Of a stretch of 56,984 nucleotides of DNA, positions 43,154 through 51,460 are shown one piece after another. The notes under the pieces were generated by a model. It was not told the DNA's origin. It was given only the letters and a program-made list of their open reading frames with translations, and made no database searches. The position numbers and the translations under genes are program-made. Position 1 is the stretch's first letter. Every line of letters begins with the position of its first letter. The stretch covers positions 28,383 to 85,366 of the forward strand of contig JALHRR010000021.1 of NCBI GenBank assembly GCA_022841345.1, read 5' to 3'. The DNA is from Saprospiraceae bacterium (GTDB lineage Bacteria > Bacteroidota > Bacteroidia > Chitinophagales > Saprospiraceae).

Positions 43154-44062
43154 CTAGAATTGATAAATCACATTCAGAGCAGGACTGAAACCCAGTTGTT
43201 GATTCCAGGCAGAGGCAAGATCGATCTGTAAACTCTTCAGCGCTTCTACACCAAATCCGAAGGAAACACCGGATGGAAATGTCTGCAATCCCAATCTGAA
43301 AGCAACAACTTTGGCATATTTGTATTCCAGACCAAACTTGAGGTTTTCTCTGTATTCAATGTCTTTTTCGGCTCCGGCCAGTAAGGAAAGATTATCTGAA
43401 AAGGAATATTGCAATCCCAGTCTAAGAATAGTAGGCATCTGAAAATCATTGCTAAAACTCACCGGAACGGGACTGAAAACGTGGAAACCGACTTTAAGCT
43501 TCTCCAACAATTGTGCATTAACCCCTGCTTCAAAAGAGAAAACTCCCTCACTGCCACCTTCCTCCACCTGAACAAACATATAATCAATCTGTCCTCCGAT
43601 AGAGACTTCTTCCATTAATTTACGTGCATATGCAAGACCTACTTTCCCTTCATTGTAACTCTTATTGCCAAACAACTGCACCTGTACACCGAAAGTGCCT
43701 CCGCTGGTAGGAGTTGCAAAACCAAGTCCGATATGTTGCACTCCGGGTAATAAAAATCTTCTCTCTAATGTAAGTGCCAGAGCAGATTTTTCCAGAAAGG
43801 CTAACCCGGCCTGATTGTGAAACAAGGCATGAATGTCTCTGAAATTCTCTGTATTTCCGGATAATGCAACAGCTTTTCCACCCAGTGGACGACTGAAATT
43901 TGCCTGTGCAGAGGCTTGTTCCTGAAGCGAAAACAATAAAAACAATAATGCAGATATGTAGAGGCTAATTTTCAAGCAGGGTAATTTTGCTGTGAAAGTA
44001 GGAAAATTAAAAGGGTAGGAGAAGGTTTTGGGGAGGAAAAGTTTTGGGACATACTTGTGCAT
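43154..44062 (-). CDS. PorV/PorQ-like outer-membrane beta-barrel protein
   Basis: The mature protein starts after a signal peptide ending SLQEQASAQANFSRPLGG, and the sequence GGKAVALSGNTENFRDIHALFHNQAGLA matches the N-terminus of PorV/PorQ/UPF0164-type barrels linked to the type IX secretion system. The C-terminal half reads as repeated strands (FGVQVQLFG, SIGGQIDYMFVQ, LRLGLQYSFSDNLSLLAGAEK). The signal helix starts at a TTG codon (43975), which may be the true start; ATG 44062 would add ~29 residues. The stop lies three bases from the MqnB start, so the two genes are coupled. Confidence 0.75.
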   Translation of the reverse strand: MHKYVPKLFLPKTFSYPFNFPTFTAKLPCLKISLYISALLFLLFSLQEQASAQANFSRPLGGKAVALSGNTENFRDIHALFHNQAGLAFLEKSALALTLERRFLLPGVQHIGLGFATPTSGGTFGVQVQLFGNKSYNEGKVGLAYARKLMEEVSIGGQIDYMFVQVEEGGSEGVFSFEAGVNAQLLEKLKVGFHVFSPVPVSFSNDFQMPTILRLGLQYSFSDNLSLLAGAEKDIEYRENLKFGLEYKYAKVVAFRLGLQTFPSGVSFGFGVEALKSLQIDLASAWNQQLGFSPALNVIYQF

Positions 44063-44316
44063 AGTTATGATATTCAAAAAGTATAGAACTTGAAAAATTG
44101 AATTTCTGAATCGCATTCAAATTTTTTCAAATTTAACTGATCAAACCCTCCCGTATTTATACCCGAATTGTATGGATAAACTACTGATTATAGGCTTTTG
44201 ACTTGCGGATTTCTGGTGCAAAGATTATGTTCGAATAAATTATTACAAATAATTGCTTCACACAATGAAAAACTTTGACATAATAATTTTTTAATCACCA
44301 ACTTAATATACTTTTT

Positions 44317-44865
44317 ATGAAACCTTTTATTATTTTATTAGTCCTACTCAGCAGCTTTACTTTACAATCCCAGGAGGTAAAAGAATATAAGGCGCATGTC
44401 ATAAGCTCTAATTTCACAGTTCCCATTTTGAGATTTAATCGCATTGATCCAAGTGTTCCGGGTGCTCCTCAAGATAAAAAAGGCAGTGTGGCATTTTTTA
44501 ATTCAATTGGTGCGGGTATTGGTTATTATTATGGAAGACTATCTGAAATTAAGGATGCCGAAAGGGTAATAAGTACAGAAATGGACAATATAATTGGCGT
44601 TCAGACTGGATTTTTATTTTCTGCGAATTCTAGTGAAGGCAGTAATTCTAATGTATTTGCCTGGACATTTTCTGTTAGTGTTTTAAATTTTCAAATAGGG
44701 TATGGTTATGAATTTGGAACACTCAATTCCTATGAAAAAAGATCCTTTTTTACATTAGCATATGGCATTCCTATTTCAAAATTGGTGAGGGGGGGATTTT
44801 ACAAAATTTCTGGAAAAAGTATTGAAGCTGGACAGCCTGGTTTAAAAGCAGGATTTGTATTTTGA
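44317..44865 (+). CDS. Secreted protein of unknown function
   Basis: This 182-residue protein has a clear signal peptide (MKPFIILLVLLSSFTLQS) and a beta-rich remainder with short aromatic strands (FFNSIGAGIGYYYG, AWTFSVSVLNFQIGYGYEFG, FFTLAYGIPI, GLKAGFVF). It ends in Phe, so a small outer-membrane or periplasmic barrel is likely. No family is recognised. Codon usage is AT-rich. Confidence 0.62.
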   Translation: MKPFIILLVLLSSFTLQSQEVKEYKAHVISSNFTVPILRFNRIDPSVPGAPQDKKGSVAFFNSIGAGIGYYYGRLSEIKDAERVISTEMDNIIGVQTGFLFSANSSEGSNSNVFAWTFSVSVLNFQIGYGYEFGTLNSYEKRSFFTLAYGIPISKLVRGGFYKISGKSIEAGQPGLKAGFVF

Positions 44866-45020
44866 TAAATTACACCATTGGAGAGGGGAGGGTATGAAAT
44901 CAAGAAAGGGGAGAAATCCGAATTGTCCTTTTTTTGCCTTAATTCACGATCCTTAGAAAATGAAATAGAATCCATAAATCTAAGACATCCTAAGGTAAAA
45001 TTATCGTAAATAAGCCATGT

Positions 45021-45272
45021 TCACCCATCGCTTAAATTACAAACCTTGTATGTATTCAGGGCATAATAACGTGCATAAAGAAAATTCCAAACCCATCTTT
45101 GGGATTCCCGAAAATGGTGCCAATGACTAATTAGGGATTGATGGCAATAAAAGACCGGAATGCTTAAAGCTTTCAAATCCCTTAAAAAGTGTTTCATTTT
45201 CCAGCCTATTTTTTCTATCCACGTAATACTCTGGTTAATTCTTTTAGTGAGTTTGTTCCGGTATTTTTGATT
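45021..45272 (-). pseudogene. Possible degraded gene in the 44866-45372 gap
   Basis: The 507-base gap contains an 83-codon minus-strand open frame ending at 45021, with its first ATG at 45197 (58 residues, Trp/His-rich, for example SHWHHFRESQRWVWNF). Just upstream, other minus-strand frames read as plausible protein pieces (DIHVTDDSGKIELATYNVRG, then NLAVHEIKNTGTNSLKELT) joined only by a frameshift. This looks like a decayed gene. No family is recognised, and the rest of the gap (44866-45020) shows nothing. Confidence 0.3.
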
Positions 45273-45372
45273 TCATGAACGGCAAGATTTTTTTTATTAC
45301 CCTCTGACATTGTAGGTTGCTAATTCAATTTTGCCTGAATCATCTGTAACATGAATATCAAAGCATGCTTTT

Positions 45373-45942
45373 ATGATAAACATTTTAAGAGATCATATCA
45401 CCCGCAGACTGGGAAAGAATCCTGATCATCTGGACAAGGTCCTTTCTACTTTCAGGCATATCAAAACCAGGCGAAATGAGCAGCTTTTGCAGGAAGGTGA
45501 GGTTTGTAAATATGTTTATTTCATTGCCAAAGGATGTTTGCAAGTGTATGTTTATGACAAAGACTTTAATGAAACAACCCGAGATATTGTGACAGAGGAC
45601 AATTGGTGTTCTGAACTATTGAGTTTTGGGAGTGGAAATCCTGCAACTGAAAATATTCGGACTGTCGAGCCTTCAGAACTGTTTGCTATTGACAGACAAG
45701 CATTTCAGAATATGATGGAATCTGTTCCGCAGTTTGATAAAGTGTATAAACAAATCCTTGAGGCTTCATATGCCAATTCAGTATATCGGATAAATACTTT
45801 TGTTTCATTATCAGCGCTGGATAGAATTAAATGGTTGATGGAGTACAGACCCATGCTGATGACAAGACTTTCCAGTAAACTTATTGCTTCTTATTTGGGT
45901 ATCAACAAAGATGTGTATAGCCGTTTGAAAGCCAAACTATAA
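45373..45942 (+). CDS. Crp/Fnr family transcriptional regulator
   Basis: This 189-residue protein has an N-terminal cyclic-nucleotide-binding-like barrel (RRNEQLLQEGEVCKYVYFIAKGCLQVYVYD, IVTEDNWCSELLSF) and a short C-terminal helix-turn-helix reduced to SSKLIASYLGINKDVYSRLKAKL. The Crp phosphate-binding RxS arginine pattern is not evident, so the effector may not be a cyclic nucleotide. A TGTGAAT/ATTCACA inverted repeat lies between it and the next gene, suggesting local regulation. Confidence 0.86.
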   Translation: MINILRDHITRRLGKNPDHLDKVLSTFRHIKTRRNEQLLQEGEVCKYVYFIAKGCLQVYVYDKDFNETTRDIVTEDNWCSELLSFGSGNPATENIRTVEPSELFAIDRQAFQNMMESVPQFDKVYKQILEASYANSVYRINTFVSLSALDRIKWLMEYRPMLMTRLSSKLIASYLGINKDVYSRLKAKL

Positions 45943-45979
45943 AACGTAGACTTTTGTCATCGTTCATGGAAGTTAATAG

Positions 45980-46004
45980 TGTGAATTTTGTCCAATCATT
46001 CACA
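45980..46004. promoter_or_regulatory. Candidate operator for the adjacent Crp/Fnr regulator
   Basis: TGTGAAT (45980-45986) and ATTCACA (45998-46004) form a perfect 7-bp inverted repeat with an 11-base spacer, 17 bases before the YCII-like gene. The half-sites contain TGTGA/TCACA as in Crp sites, but the spacing is wider than the classical six bases. Confidence 0.45.
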
Positions 46005-46021
46005 ATTTAAATTTCAAAACC

Positions 46022-46375
46022 ATGACAGAGTTTTTATTATTGTTTCGCAATGCAAGTGCAGAAAGCAGCTATTTATCAACGTCACAGGATATGGCTGAAG
46101 ATATGCCAAAATGGGAATCCTGGATTGGCAATATTGCTATGCAGGGAAAATTAGTTCATACCGCCCCTGTGCGATATGATGCATCAATTGTCAGTCAAAA
46201 TGGCATTGCATCTGGACCACATAAGGAAGCTGACAGCGTGTTGATATCCGGTTTTTTAATTTGTAAATCTGACAATTTGGAGGAAGTGCAGGAATGGAGT
46301 AAAAGCTGTCCCATACTAAAATATCCACACAGCTCCGTCGAAATCAGACCACTTGTACCATTTCCTGTCAACTAA
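46022..46375 (+). CDS. YCII-related domain protein
   Basis: This 117-residue protein begins MTEFLLLFRNA and contains WESWIGNIAMQGKLVHTAP, DSVLISGFLICKSDNLEEVQEWSKSCP and the ending SSVEIRPLVPF. This is the dimeric alpha/beta-barrel YCII pattern (PF03795), here most like the DGPF-type members sometimes found near ECF sigma factors. The catalytic role is unproven. It precedes a membrane-protein gene by 11 bases and follows the Crp-type gene and its operator. Confidence 0.85.
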   Translation: MTEFLLLFRNASAESSYLSTSQDMAEDMPKWESWIGNIAMQGKLVHTAPVRYDASIVSQNGIASGPHKEADSVLISGFLICKSDNLEEVQEWSKSCPILKYPHSSVEIRPLVPFPVN

Positions 46376-46386
46376 ATTCAACGAAA

Positions 46387-46803
46387 ATGGACAAAATCCT
46401 CCATACCGGAAAATACATTTTTCCGCTTTCCTTTCTGCTCTACGTTGGTCTGCATCTTGGCAAACCTGAAGTTGGCGCCTCATTTGTTCCGGACTATATT
46501 CCATTTCCTTACTTCTGGAATTACTTTACGCTGCTCTGTATCATATTATTCATCATCAGTGCCCTCATAAGGAAATATGATAAGCTTGCCTACTCATTGA
46601 TGGCACTTTATGTCATTTTAATGGCATTTTTGGTTCATTTACCCCGCGCAATAGGGCAGGACCCAGGCATTGATAATATGACCGGTGATATGGTTTTGGA
46701 AAAAGAGCTTGAAATGGTGAATTTTTTTAGAAATATTATGGTGACCGGTGCATTGATGGCTTTTGCAAAGTTTGTTGCTAAGGATAAAAGGGTAATAGGA
46801 TAG
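46387..46803 (+). CDS. Small four-helix membrane protein (DoxX-like)
   Basis: This 138-residue protein has four hydrophobic helices (YIFPLSFLLYVGLHLG, FWNYFTLLCIILFIISALI, LAYSLMALYVILMAFLVHLP, NIMVTGALMAFAKFV). PRAIGQDPGIDNMTGDMVLEKELEM between helices 3 and 4 is absent from typical DoxX, but the topology and size agree. The function is unknown. A clear terminator follows, so YCII and this gene form a short transcript. Confidence 0.68.
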   Translation: MDKILHTGKYIFPLSFLLYVGLHLGKPEVGASFVPDYIPFPYFWNYFTLLCIILFIISALIRKYDKLAYSLMALYVILMAFLVHLPRAIGQDPGIDNMTGDMVLEKELEMVNFFRNIMVTGALMAFAKFVAKDKRVIG

Positions 46804-46820
46804 TTTAAATACAGAATTTC

Positions 46821-46859
46821 AACAGTCGGGACAGAAATGTTCTGACTGTTTGATTTTTT
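46821..46859 (+). terminator. Intrinsic terminator
   Basis: AACAGTC/GACTGTT (7 bp) continues inward as GGACA/TGTTC (one G.T pair), with a short loop, and is followed by a T-rich run ending TTTTTT. It ends the YCII/membrane-protein transcript. Confidence 0.8.
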
Positions 46860-46932
46860 CTTTGAAACAATTATAAAAGAGCATCTTTGTATTGAAAGTT
46901 GCTCAGATGTAATTGACTTTTATTTTAAAGCT

Positions 46933-47379
46933 ATGGTAAGTGTTTTTACAGAAATGCTGATTAATAAACCGATATACTTTGTATCTGAATATGCAGCGAA
47001 TCCAGATAATGCGCCTGAATGGTATATAAATATTAAATCCGCAGAATGGAAATCTCCGAGACCATTAAATGTTGGCTCAAGAGTGGCTTTTGTTGCTCAT
47101 TTTTTAGGTCGTAAACTGGCTTATACTTATGAATTTGTTGAATTCATTCCCGGAGAAAAATTAGTGATGAAGACTGCTGAAGGACCATTTCCAATGGAAA
47201 CGACTTATACATGGACAGCCATTGATGAATATACTACCAGGATGACATTGCAAAATAAAGGAAAACCCGAGGGCTTTTCGAGATTTTTTGTTCCCTTCAT
47301 GGCAAAAATGATGCGAAAGGCAAATACAAAGGACTTGCAAAATATTAAAAGAATACTTGAAAGTAAACAGATTGGATAA
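46933..47379 (+). CDS. SRPBCC (START-like) family protein
   Basis: This 148-residue protein has the polyketide cyclase/START-like fold: VFEYAANPDNAPEWYINIKSAEW-like opening (VSEYAANPDNAPEWYI), VGSRVAFVAHFLGRKLAYTYEFVEFIPGEKLVMKTAEGPF, TTYTWTAIDEYTTRMTLQNKG and the final amphipathic helix. Such proteins bind lipids or other hydrophobic ligands. It is followed 19 bases later by the TauE gene. Confidence 0.85.
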   Translation: MVSVFTEMLINKPIYFVSEYAANPDNAPEWYINIKSAEWKSPRPLNVGSRVAFVAHFLGRKLAYTYEFVEFIPGEKLVMKTAEGPFPMETTYTWTAIDEYTTRMTLQNKGKPEGFSRFFVPFMAKMMRKANTKDLQNIKRILESKQIG

Positions 47380-47398
47380 GGATTAATACTTTTAGATA

Positions 47399-48172
47399 AT
47401 GGATATCTTTATTATCTCTATCGTCGCATTTCTTGCAGCCATCCTGACCTTCTTTTCCGGGTTTGGTTTGGGTACAATATTGACTCCTGTACTTATGATA
47501 TTTTTCCCGGTTGAGGTCGCCATAGCACTGACCGGCGTTGTCCATTTTTTCAATAATGTGTTTAAGTTGTTTTTGGTCGGCCGGCATGCGAACAGGGATG
47601 TGCTGATACGATTTGGTATTCCCGCGGTCATTGCTGCGATCCTGGGCTCCTGGTTGTTGCTCAATATTACTGATCTTCAACCATTATTCACTTACAATGC
47701 TTTTGGGAGAGAAATTGAAGTTTATCCGGTCAAATTTATTATCTCCATCCTGCTGATCATTTTTGCAAGTATGGACCTGATTCCATATTTCAGCAAATTG
47801 CAGTTCAGTAAAGACAAATTACCCATAGGCGGAGCATTGAGTGGTTTTTTTGGAGGGCTTTCGGGTAATCAGGGAGCGTTGAGAAGTGCTTTTCTGATCA
47901 AGGCAGGACTCTCAAAGGAAGCATTTATAGGCACGGCTGTTGTAGTTTCGACCTTAGTGGACTTTACGAGATTGAGTATTTATGCTACAAATTTTACCAC
48001 ATCCGGGCTTACAGATAATTTTTTATTGGTTGTGATCGCAACATTATCTGCTATTGCCGGGGCATATTTGGGAAATATTTTGTTGAAAAAGGTGACACTG
48101 AAATTTCTGCAGGTGACTGTTGCTATTCTGTTGATCGTAATTTCAATTGGATTAGGCTCGGGTCTTATTTGA
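47399..48172 (+). CDS. TauE/SafE family sulfite/anion exporter
   Basis: This 257-residue integral membrane protein has about eight helices and two repeats. The conserved FLAAILTFFSGFGLGTILTPV near the N-terminus and IGGALSGFFGGLSGNQGALRSAFL in the second half are the paired TauE motifs. Family members export sulfite, sulfoacetate or similar organic anions. No sulfur-metabolism genes flank it, so the substrate is open. Confidence 0.88.
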   Translation: MDIFIISIVAFLAAILTFFSGFGLGTILTPVLMIFFPVEVAIALTGVVHFFNNVFKLFLVGRHANRDVLIRFGIPAVIAAILGSWLLLNITDLQPLFTYNAFGREIEVYPVKFIISILLIIFASMDLIPYFSKLQFSKDKLPIGGALSGFFGGLSGNQGALRSAFLIKAGLSKEAFIGTAVVVSTLVDFTRLSIYATNFTTSGLTDNFLLVVIATLSAIAGAYLGNILLKKVTLKFLQVTVAILLIVISIGLGSGLI

Positions 48173-48337
48173 AATAGAATTTTAGAATTTAGAAGGCAGA
48201 ATTTAGAATTATAGCAGCCGATGTGATTAACAGAGACGAATATTTCTTTGATGAATTATAAATTCATGAAATATGGGATCTAATTCTTAGACTTAGACCA
48301 TCGGGGGATAATTTTTTAAATCAATATTTAAACCGAC

Positions 48338-48796
48338 ATGGCTTTGATCCTCACTCTTGAATTATTGGCAGGTACATGGTATATTCATTTTACCAATTTT
48401 CCCATGTGGCTGAAAGGTGATAAGCTGCAGCCTTCATTTAATTATAGCATTGCGGAAAAAAATGGAAAGCAGGGATTGACAGATATCGTTAGGTATCAAA
48501 AGAATGGAAAAACAAAAGAGATTGTGGGTTTTGATACTCCGATGAATACGGAAAACACGCAATTCAAGTGGAGAGGAAAAGGATTGTTGGCGTTGTTTGT
48601 CAGTCGATGGGAGATCAAGCATTATGATGAGGAGCAGGAGTGGGTACTCATATACTTCAGTAAAACACTGGTAACTCCTGAAGGATACGATGTCATTACG
48701 AGAAAGCCGAAGCTTTCACCTGCTCAGGAATCTGCTATTCAGGATAAATTAAAAGCGCTCGGGATGGAGAGCATTCTCACTCGATTGAATAAATGA
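48338..48796 (+). CDS. Lipocalin-like protein of unknown function
   Basis: This 152-residue soluble protein opens with LAGTWYIHFTNFPMWLKGD, a lipocalin-like GTWY motif. NPSFNYSIAEKNGKQGLTD-like strands, IVGFDTPMNTENTQFKWRGKGLL and WVLIYFSKTLVTPEGYDVITRKPKLS follow. The order fits a small calycin barrel binding a hydrophobic ligand; no specific family is named. Identical 17-bp words flank the gene on both sides (48252 and 48799). Confidence 0.68.
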   Translation: MALILTLELLAGTWYIHFTNFPMWLKGDKLQPSFNYSIAEKNGKQGLTDIVRYQKNGKTKEIVGFDTPMNTENTQFKWRGKGLLALFVSRWEIKHYDEEQEWVLIYFSKTLVTPEGYDVITRKPKLSPAQESAIQDKLKALGMESILTRLNK

Positions 48797-48965
48797 GTTG
48801 AATTATAAATTCATGGTATATACTTTCCTGATGGCTGGACTTGAAAATAGTAAATGATTAATAACTGAATATAGTTTTCTAAAGTTCTGACATATATTAA
48901 TTTAGTTTTATCTTAGCAAGCCTATAAGTCACTGAATTTCAAGCATCATTTCAATTCACAGAAAT

Positions 48966-49547
48966 ATGAAAAAGTTTTTTCTTTCAGGATGCATCATATT
49001 TGTTTTGATGAATATTTCATTTGCACAAAAGAGCTCTTTTGGACTTAGCGTTGGGATTGGAGGAGGATCTGTTTTAAAACAAGCATTGGCTGGGGGAGCT
49101 TCATATGATTTGAAGACAGGATATTTGATTGGTATTGATTACTCCGGAAAGCTAAATAATAAGCTTTCATTTCAATCCGGATTAAATTATTATAGCAATA
49201 CTGTTGTGGTAACTCCAAATATAAATCCGGATATAGACCAGACTCCGAAGGAACTCAGTTTAAATTTGATATATATTCCTTTATCACTAAAGTTTGACCG
49301 GTCAAAATATTTTTTTGTCAATGCAGGGTTCATTGCGGATATCGACATTTCAAAAAATAAAACTATTTCAAATCAATCGGGACTTGGAGTGATGCTCGGT
49401 GTCGGAAGCGAAATTTCAATAAGTAATAATTTTGCCATCCAAATAAGTCCATACGCAAACCTGCATGGACTTCTGCTCCTGAAGGGTGATAATTATCCGG
49501 AACGAGTGCTGGATGCAGGCATAAAACTGAGTTTTATACTGAAGTGA
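48966..49547 (+). CDS. Outer-membrane beta-barrel protein
   Basis: This 193-residue protein has a signal peptide (FFLSGCIIFVLMNISFAQ) and eight or so barrel strands: FGLSVGIGGGSVLKQ, KTGYLIGIDYSGKLNNKLSFQSGLNYYS, LNLIYIPLSLKFD, YFFVNAGFIADIDIS and GLGVMLGVGSEISISNNFAIQISPY. It belongs to the small OMP_b-brl type; function is unknown. It is monocistronic. Confidence 0.8.
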   Translation: MKKFFLSGCIIFVLMNISFAQKSSFGLSVGIGGGSVLKQALAGGASYDLKTGYLIGIDYSGKLNNKLSFQSGLNYYSNTVVVTPNINPDIDQTPKELSLNLIYIPLSLKFDRSKYFFVNAGFIADIDISKNKTISNQSGLGVMLGVGSEISISNNFAIQISPYANLHGLLLLKGDNYPERVLDAGIKLSFILK

Positions 49548-49660
49548 GATAAGACTTTCATACAATCCTCCATTCTTTCTCTTTTATTAAGACCGCCTTT
49601 CTTAAATGAAAGTGAGGATTCCCGCAATGAAGTTTTTTCGGATAAATATATTTATAAAAA

Positions 49661-49706
49661 TTTGCGCAGTCAAATAGCTGCATTATATTTGCAGTCAAGT
49701 AACTGC
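49661..49706 (+). promoter_or_regulatory. Promoter and double operator of the ArsR-family operon
   Basis: TTTG (49661-49664) and TATATTTG (49684-49691) are spaced by 19 bases, a perfect Bacteroidota promoter. Two copies of a dyad, GCAGTCAAATAGCTGC (49666-49681) and GCAGTCAAGTAACTGC (49691-49706), lie 25 bases apart. One fills the -33/-7 spacer and the other covers the start region, ending four bases before the ATG. Binding of the ArsR-type repressor encoded directly downstream would block RNA polymerase. Confidence 0.8.
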
Positions 49707-49710
49707 GAAT

Positions 49711-50034
49711 ATGGAAATCAGAAGAGATGTATTTCAGGCTATTGCCGATCCCACACGAAGGGCAATCATAGCATTATTGGCGATGCATGCCATGACCCCC
49801 GGAGCCATTGCCGGGAATTTTGAGTCTTCCAGACAAACCATATCCAAGCATATTCAAATATTGACAGAATGTGAATTGCTGAGGCAGGAGCAAAACGGCA
49901 GAGAAATTTACTATCATTTAAATCCGGTGAAAATCAAAGAAATCGCAGCGTTTATCGAGCCATTCCGCAAGTTGTGGGATGAGCGGTTTGACAAATTGGA
50001 AGCTGTCATGAAAAATTATAAATCAAAAAAATAA
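49711..50034 (+). CDS. ArsR family winged-helix repressor
   Basis: This 107-residue protein opens [44 protein letters not shown], a canonical ArsR/SmtB helix-turn-helix, and then has the wing [12 protein letters not shown]. The metal-binding ELCVCDL cysteine motif is absent, so it is of the SdpR/metal-independent type often paired with AHSA1 proteins. It heads a four-gene operon with AHSA1, DoxX and DUF4256 genes and is probably autoregulated through the two operators before it. Confidence 0.92.
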   Translation: MEIRRDVFQAIADPTRRAIIALLAMHAMTPGAIAGNFESSRQTISKHIQILTECELLRQEQNGREIYYHLNPVKIKEIAAFIEPFRKLWDERFDKLEAVMKNYKSKK

Positions 50035-50035
50035 A

Positions 50036-50503
50036 ATGGGACAAAAAACTAAGTTGAGTGCTGAAGATGCCAGACAAGAAATTGTAATCACCCGGGAATT
50101 TGATCTGCCGCTGGAATTACTGTTCAAAGCATATGAAGAGCCGGAGCTTGTCGAGCAATGGATGGGAACAAAGGTGATTAAACTGGAAAATAAACAGCAC
50201 GGAAGCTGGCAATTTGAAACATCTGATCAACAGGGTAATGTGGTATTTCAGGCACATGGAGTCATACATGAATTTGTCCCTAATGAACGGTTCACACGGA
50301 CTTTTGAGATGGGGAATGCACCGTTCGGTGTTCAGCTGGAGTTTTTTGAGTTTGAAAAACTAAGTGAAGAAACAAGCAAATTGACCATGCATATTGTTTT
50401 CAAATCCATTGCTCACAGGGATCAAATGTTGAAGATTCCGTTTGCTCAAGGATTGAATATGGCACACAACAGGCTACAGGAAATTGTAAACAAACTAAAA
50501 TAG
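50036..50503 (+). CDS. SRPBCC / AHSA1-like protein
   Basis: This 155-residue protein has the AHSA1 pattern: IVITREFDLPLELLFKAYEEPELVEQWMGT, GSWQFETSDQQGNVVFQAHGVIHEFVPNERFTRTFEM and the closing helix FAQGLNMAHNRLQEIVNKL. It starts one base after the ArsR stop. In this operon type the protein is often thought to bind a hydrophobic effector or toxin; that role is inference. Confidence 0.9.
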   Translation: MGQKTKLSAEDARQEIVITREFDLPLELLFKAYEEPELVEQWMGTKVIKLENKQHGSWQFETSDQQGNVVFQAHGVIHEFVPNERFTRTFEMGNAPFGVQLEFFEFEKLSEETSKLTMHIVFKSIAHRDQMLKIPFAQGLNMAHNRLQEIVNKLK

Positions 50504-50510
50504 AAAAACC

Positions 50511-50897
50511 ATGTCAAAGAGAAACAAAATCATTTACTGGATCGCAACAGTATGGCTATCATTAGGTATGACCTCAAGCGGCGTAATTCAATTGATAGGA
50601 TTGGAAGAAGAAATTAAATTCATACTGGATCTGGGATATCCGGCTTATTTTTTAACCTTGTTGGGAGTATGGAAAATATTGGGAGTTGTAGCCATTTTGG
50701 TGCCCAAATATCCCTTGCTGAAAGAATGGGCATATGCCGGATTTTTCTTTACAACCACGGGAGCAATTTATTCCCATATTGTAATGGGGGATGAAATCAG
50801 TGAAATGTTTGGGGGAGTATTGCTGTTGATATTGACAATTGTTTCCTGGTATTTCAGACCTGATAGCAGAAAAATCGTTTCTTTAAATAATAAATGA
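50511..50897 (+). CDS. DoxX family membrane protein
   Basis: This 128-residue protein has four helices: IIYWIATVWLSLGMTSSGVIQLIG, YPAYFLTLLGVWKILGVVAILVP, EWAYAGFFFTTTGAIYSHIV and GGVLLLILTIVSWYF. The GYPAYFLTLLGVWKILG segment is typical of DoxX-like proteins next to ArsR/AHSA1 genes. It overlaps the next gene by four bases. Confidence 0.88.
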   Translation: MSKRNKIIYWIATVWLSLGMTSSGVIQLIGLEEEIKFILDLGYPAYFLTLLGVWKILGVVAILVPKYPLLKEWAYAGFFFTTTGAIYSHIVMGDEISEMFGGVLLLILTIVSWYFRPDSRKIVSLNNK

Positions 50898-51460
50898 TTC
50901 AAATGAAAAAGCAACTGGCGGAAGATCAGATAGAAGATTTGTTGAAAGCATTGCAGACCCGTTTTGCGCAAAATATGGATCGTCATAAAGGCCTGGTATG
51001 GGACAAAGTGCTTGCAAAGCTGGAGTCAAATCCTAAAAAATTATGGTCACTTCATCAGATGGAGCAAACCGGTGGTGAACCGGATGTAATCGGATACGAT
51101 GAAAAAAAGGATGAGTACATCTTTTGCGATTGTGTGGCTGATAGTCCGAAGGGGAGAAGGAGTATTTGCTATGATCATGAGGCACTGGAATCCAGAAAGG
51201 AATACAAACCGGACAACAGTGCCGTACAAATGGCAGAAGATATGGGTATTAAACTCCTCAATGAAGAAGAGTACCGGGCATTACAGGAACTAGGACCATT
51301 TGACACAAAGACATCCAGTTGGATAATGACGCCACCTTCTATCAGAAAATTGGGAGGAGCTATCTTTGGGGATTATAGATTCGGACAGGTGTTTGTTTAT
51401 CACAATGGAGCCGAGTCTTATTATGGAGCCAGGGGGTTTAGGGGGAGTTTGAGGGTGTGA
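50894..51460 (+). CDS. DUF4256 domain-containing protein
   Basis: This 188-residue soluble protein begins inside the DoxX stop (ATGA). It contains LLKALQTRFAQNMDRHKGLVWDKVLAKLE, YIFCDCVADSPKGRRSICYDHEALESRKEYKP and FDTKTSSWIMTPPSIRKLGGAIFGDYRFGQVFVYHNGAESYYGARGFRGSLRV, which together match DUF4256, a family commonly encoded with ArsR/AHSA1/DoxX genes. Its biochemical role is unknown. Its last codons form one arm of a hairpin (51451-51479). Confidence 0.9.
   Translation: MIQMKKQLAEDQIEDLLKALQTRFAQNMDRHKGLVWDKVLAKLESNPKKLWSLHQMEQTGGEPDVIGYDEKKDEYIFCDCVADSPKGRRSICYDHEALESRKEYKPDNSAVQMAEDMGIKLLNEEEYRALQELGPFDTKTSSWIMTPPSIRKLGGAIFGDYRFGQVFVYHNGAESYYGARGFRGSLRV

Noticed and set aside
45021-45272. 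A transposase remnant in the gap before the Crp/Fnr gene
   Set aside because: No DDE, HUH or helix-turn-helix motif and no terminal inverted repeats can be seen; only a generic decayed gene is supportable.
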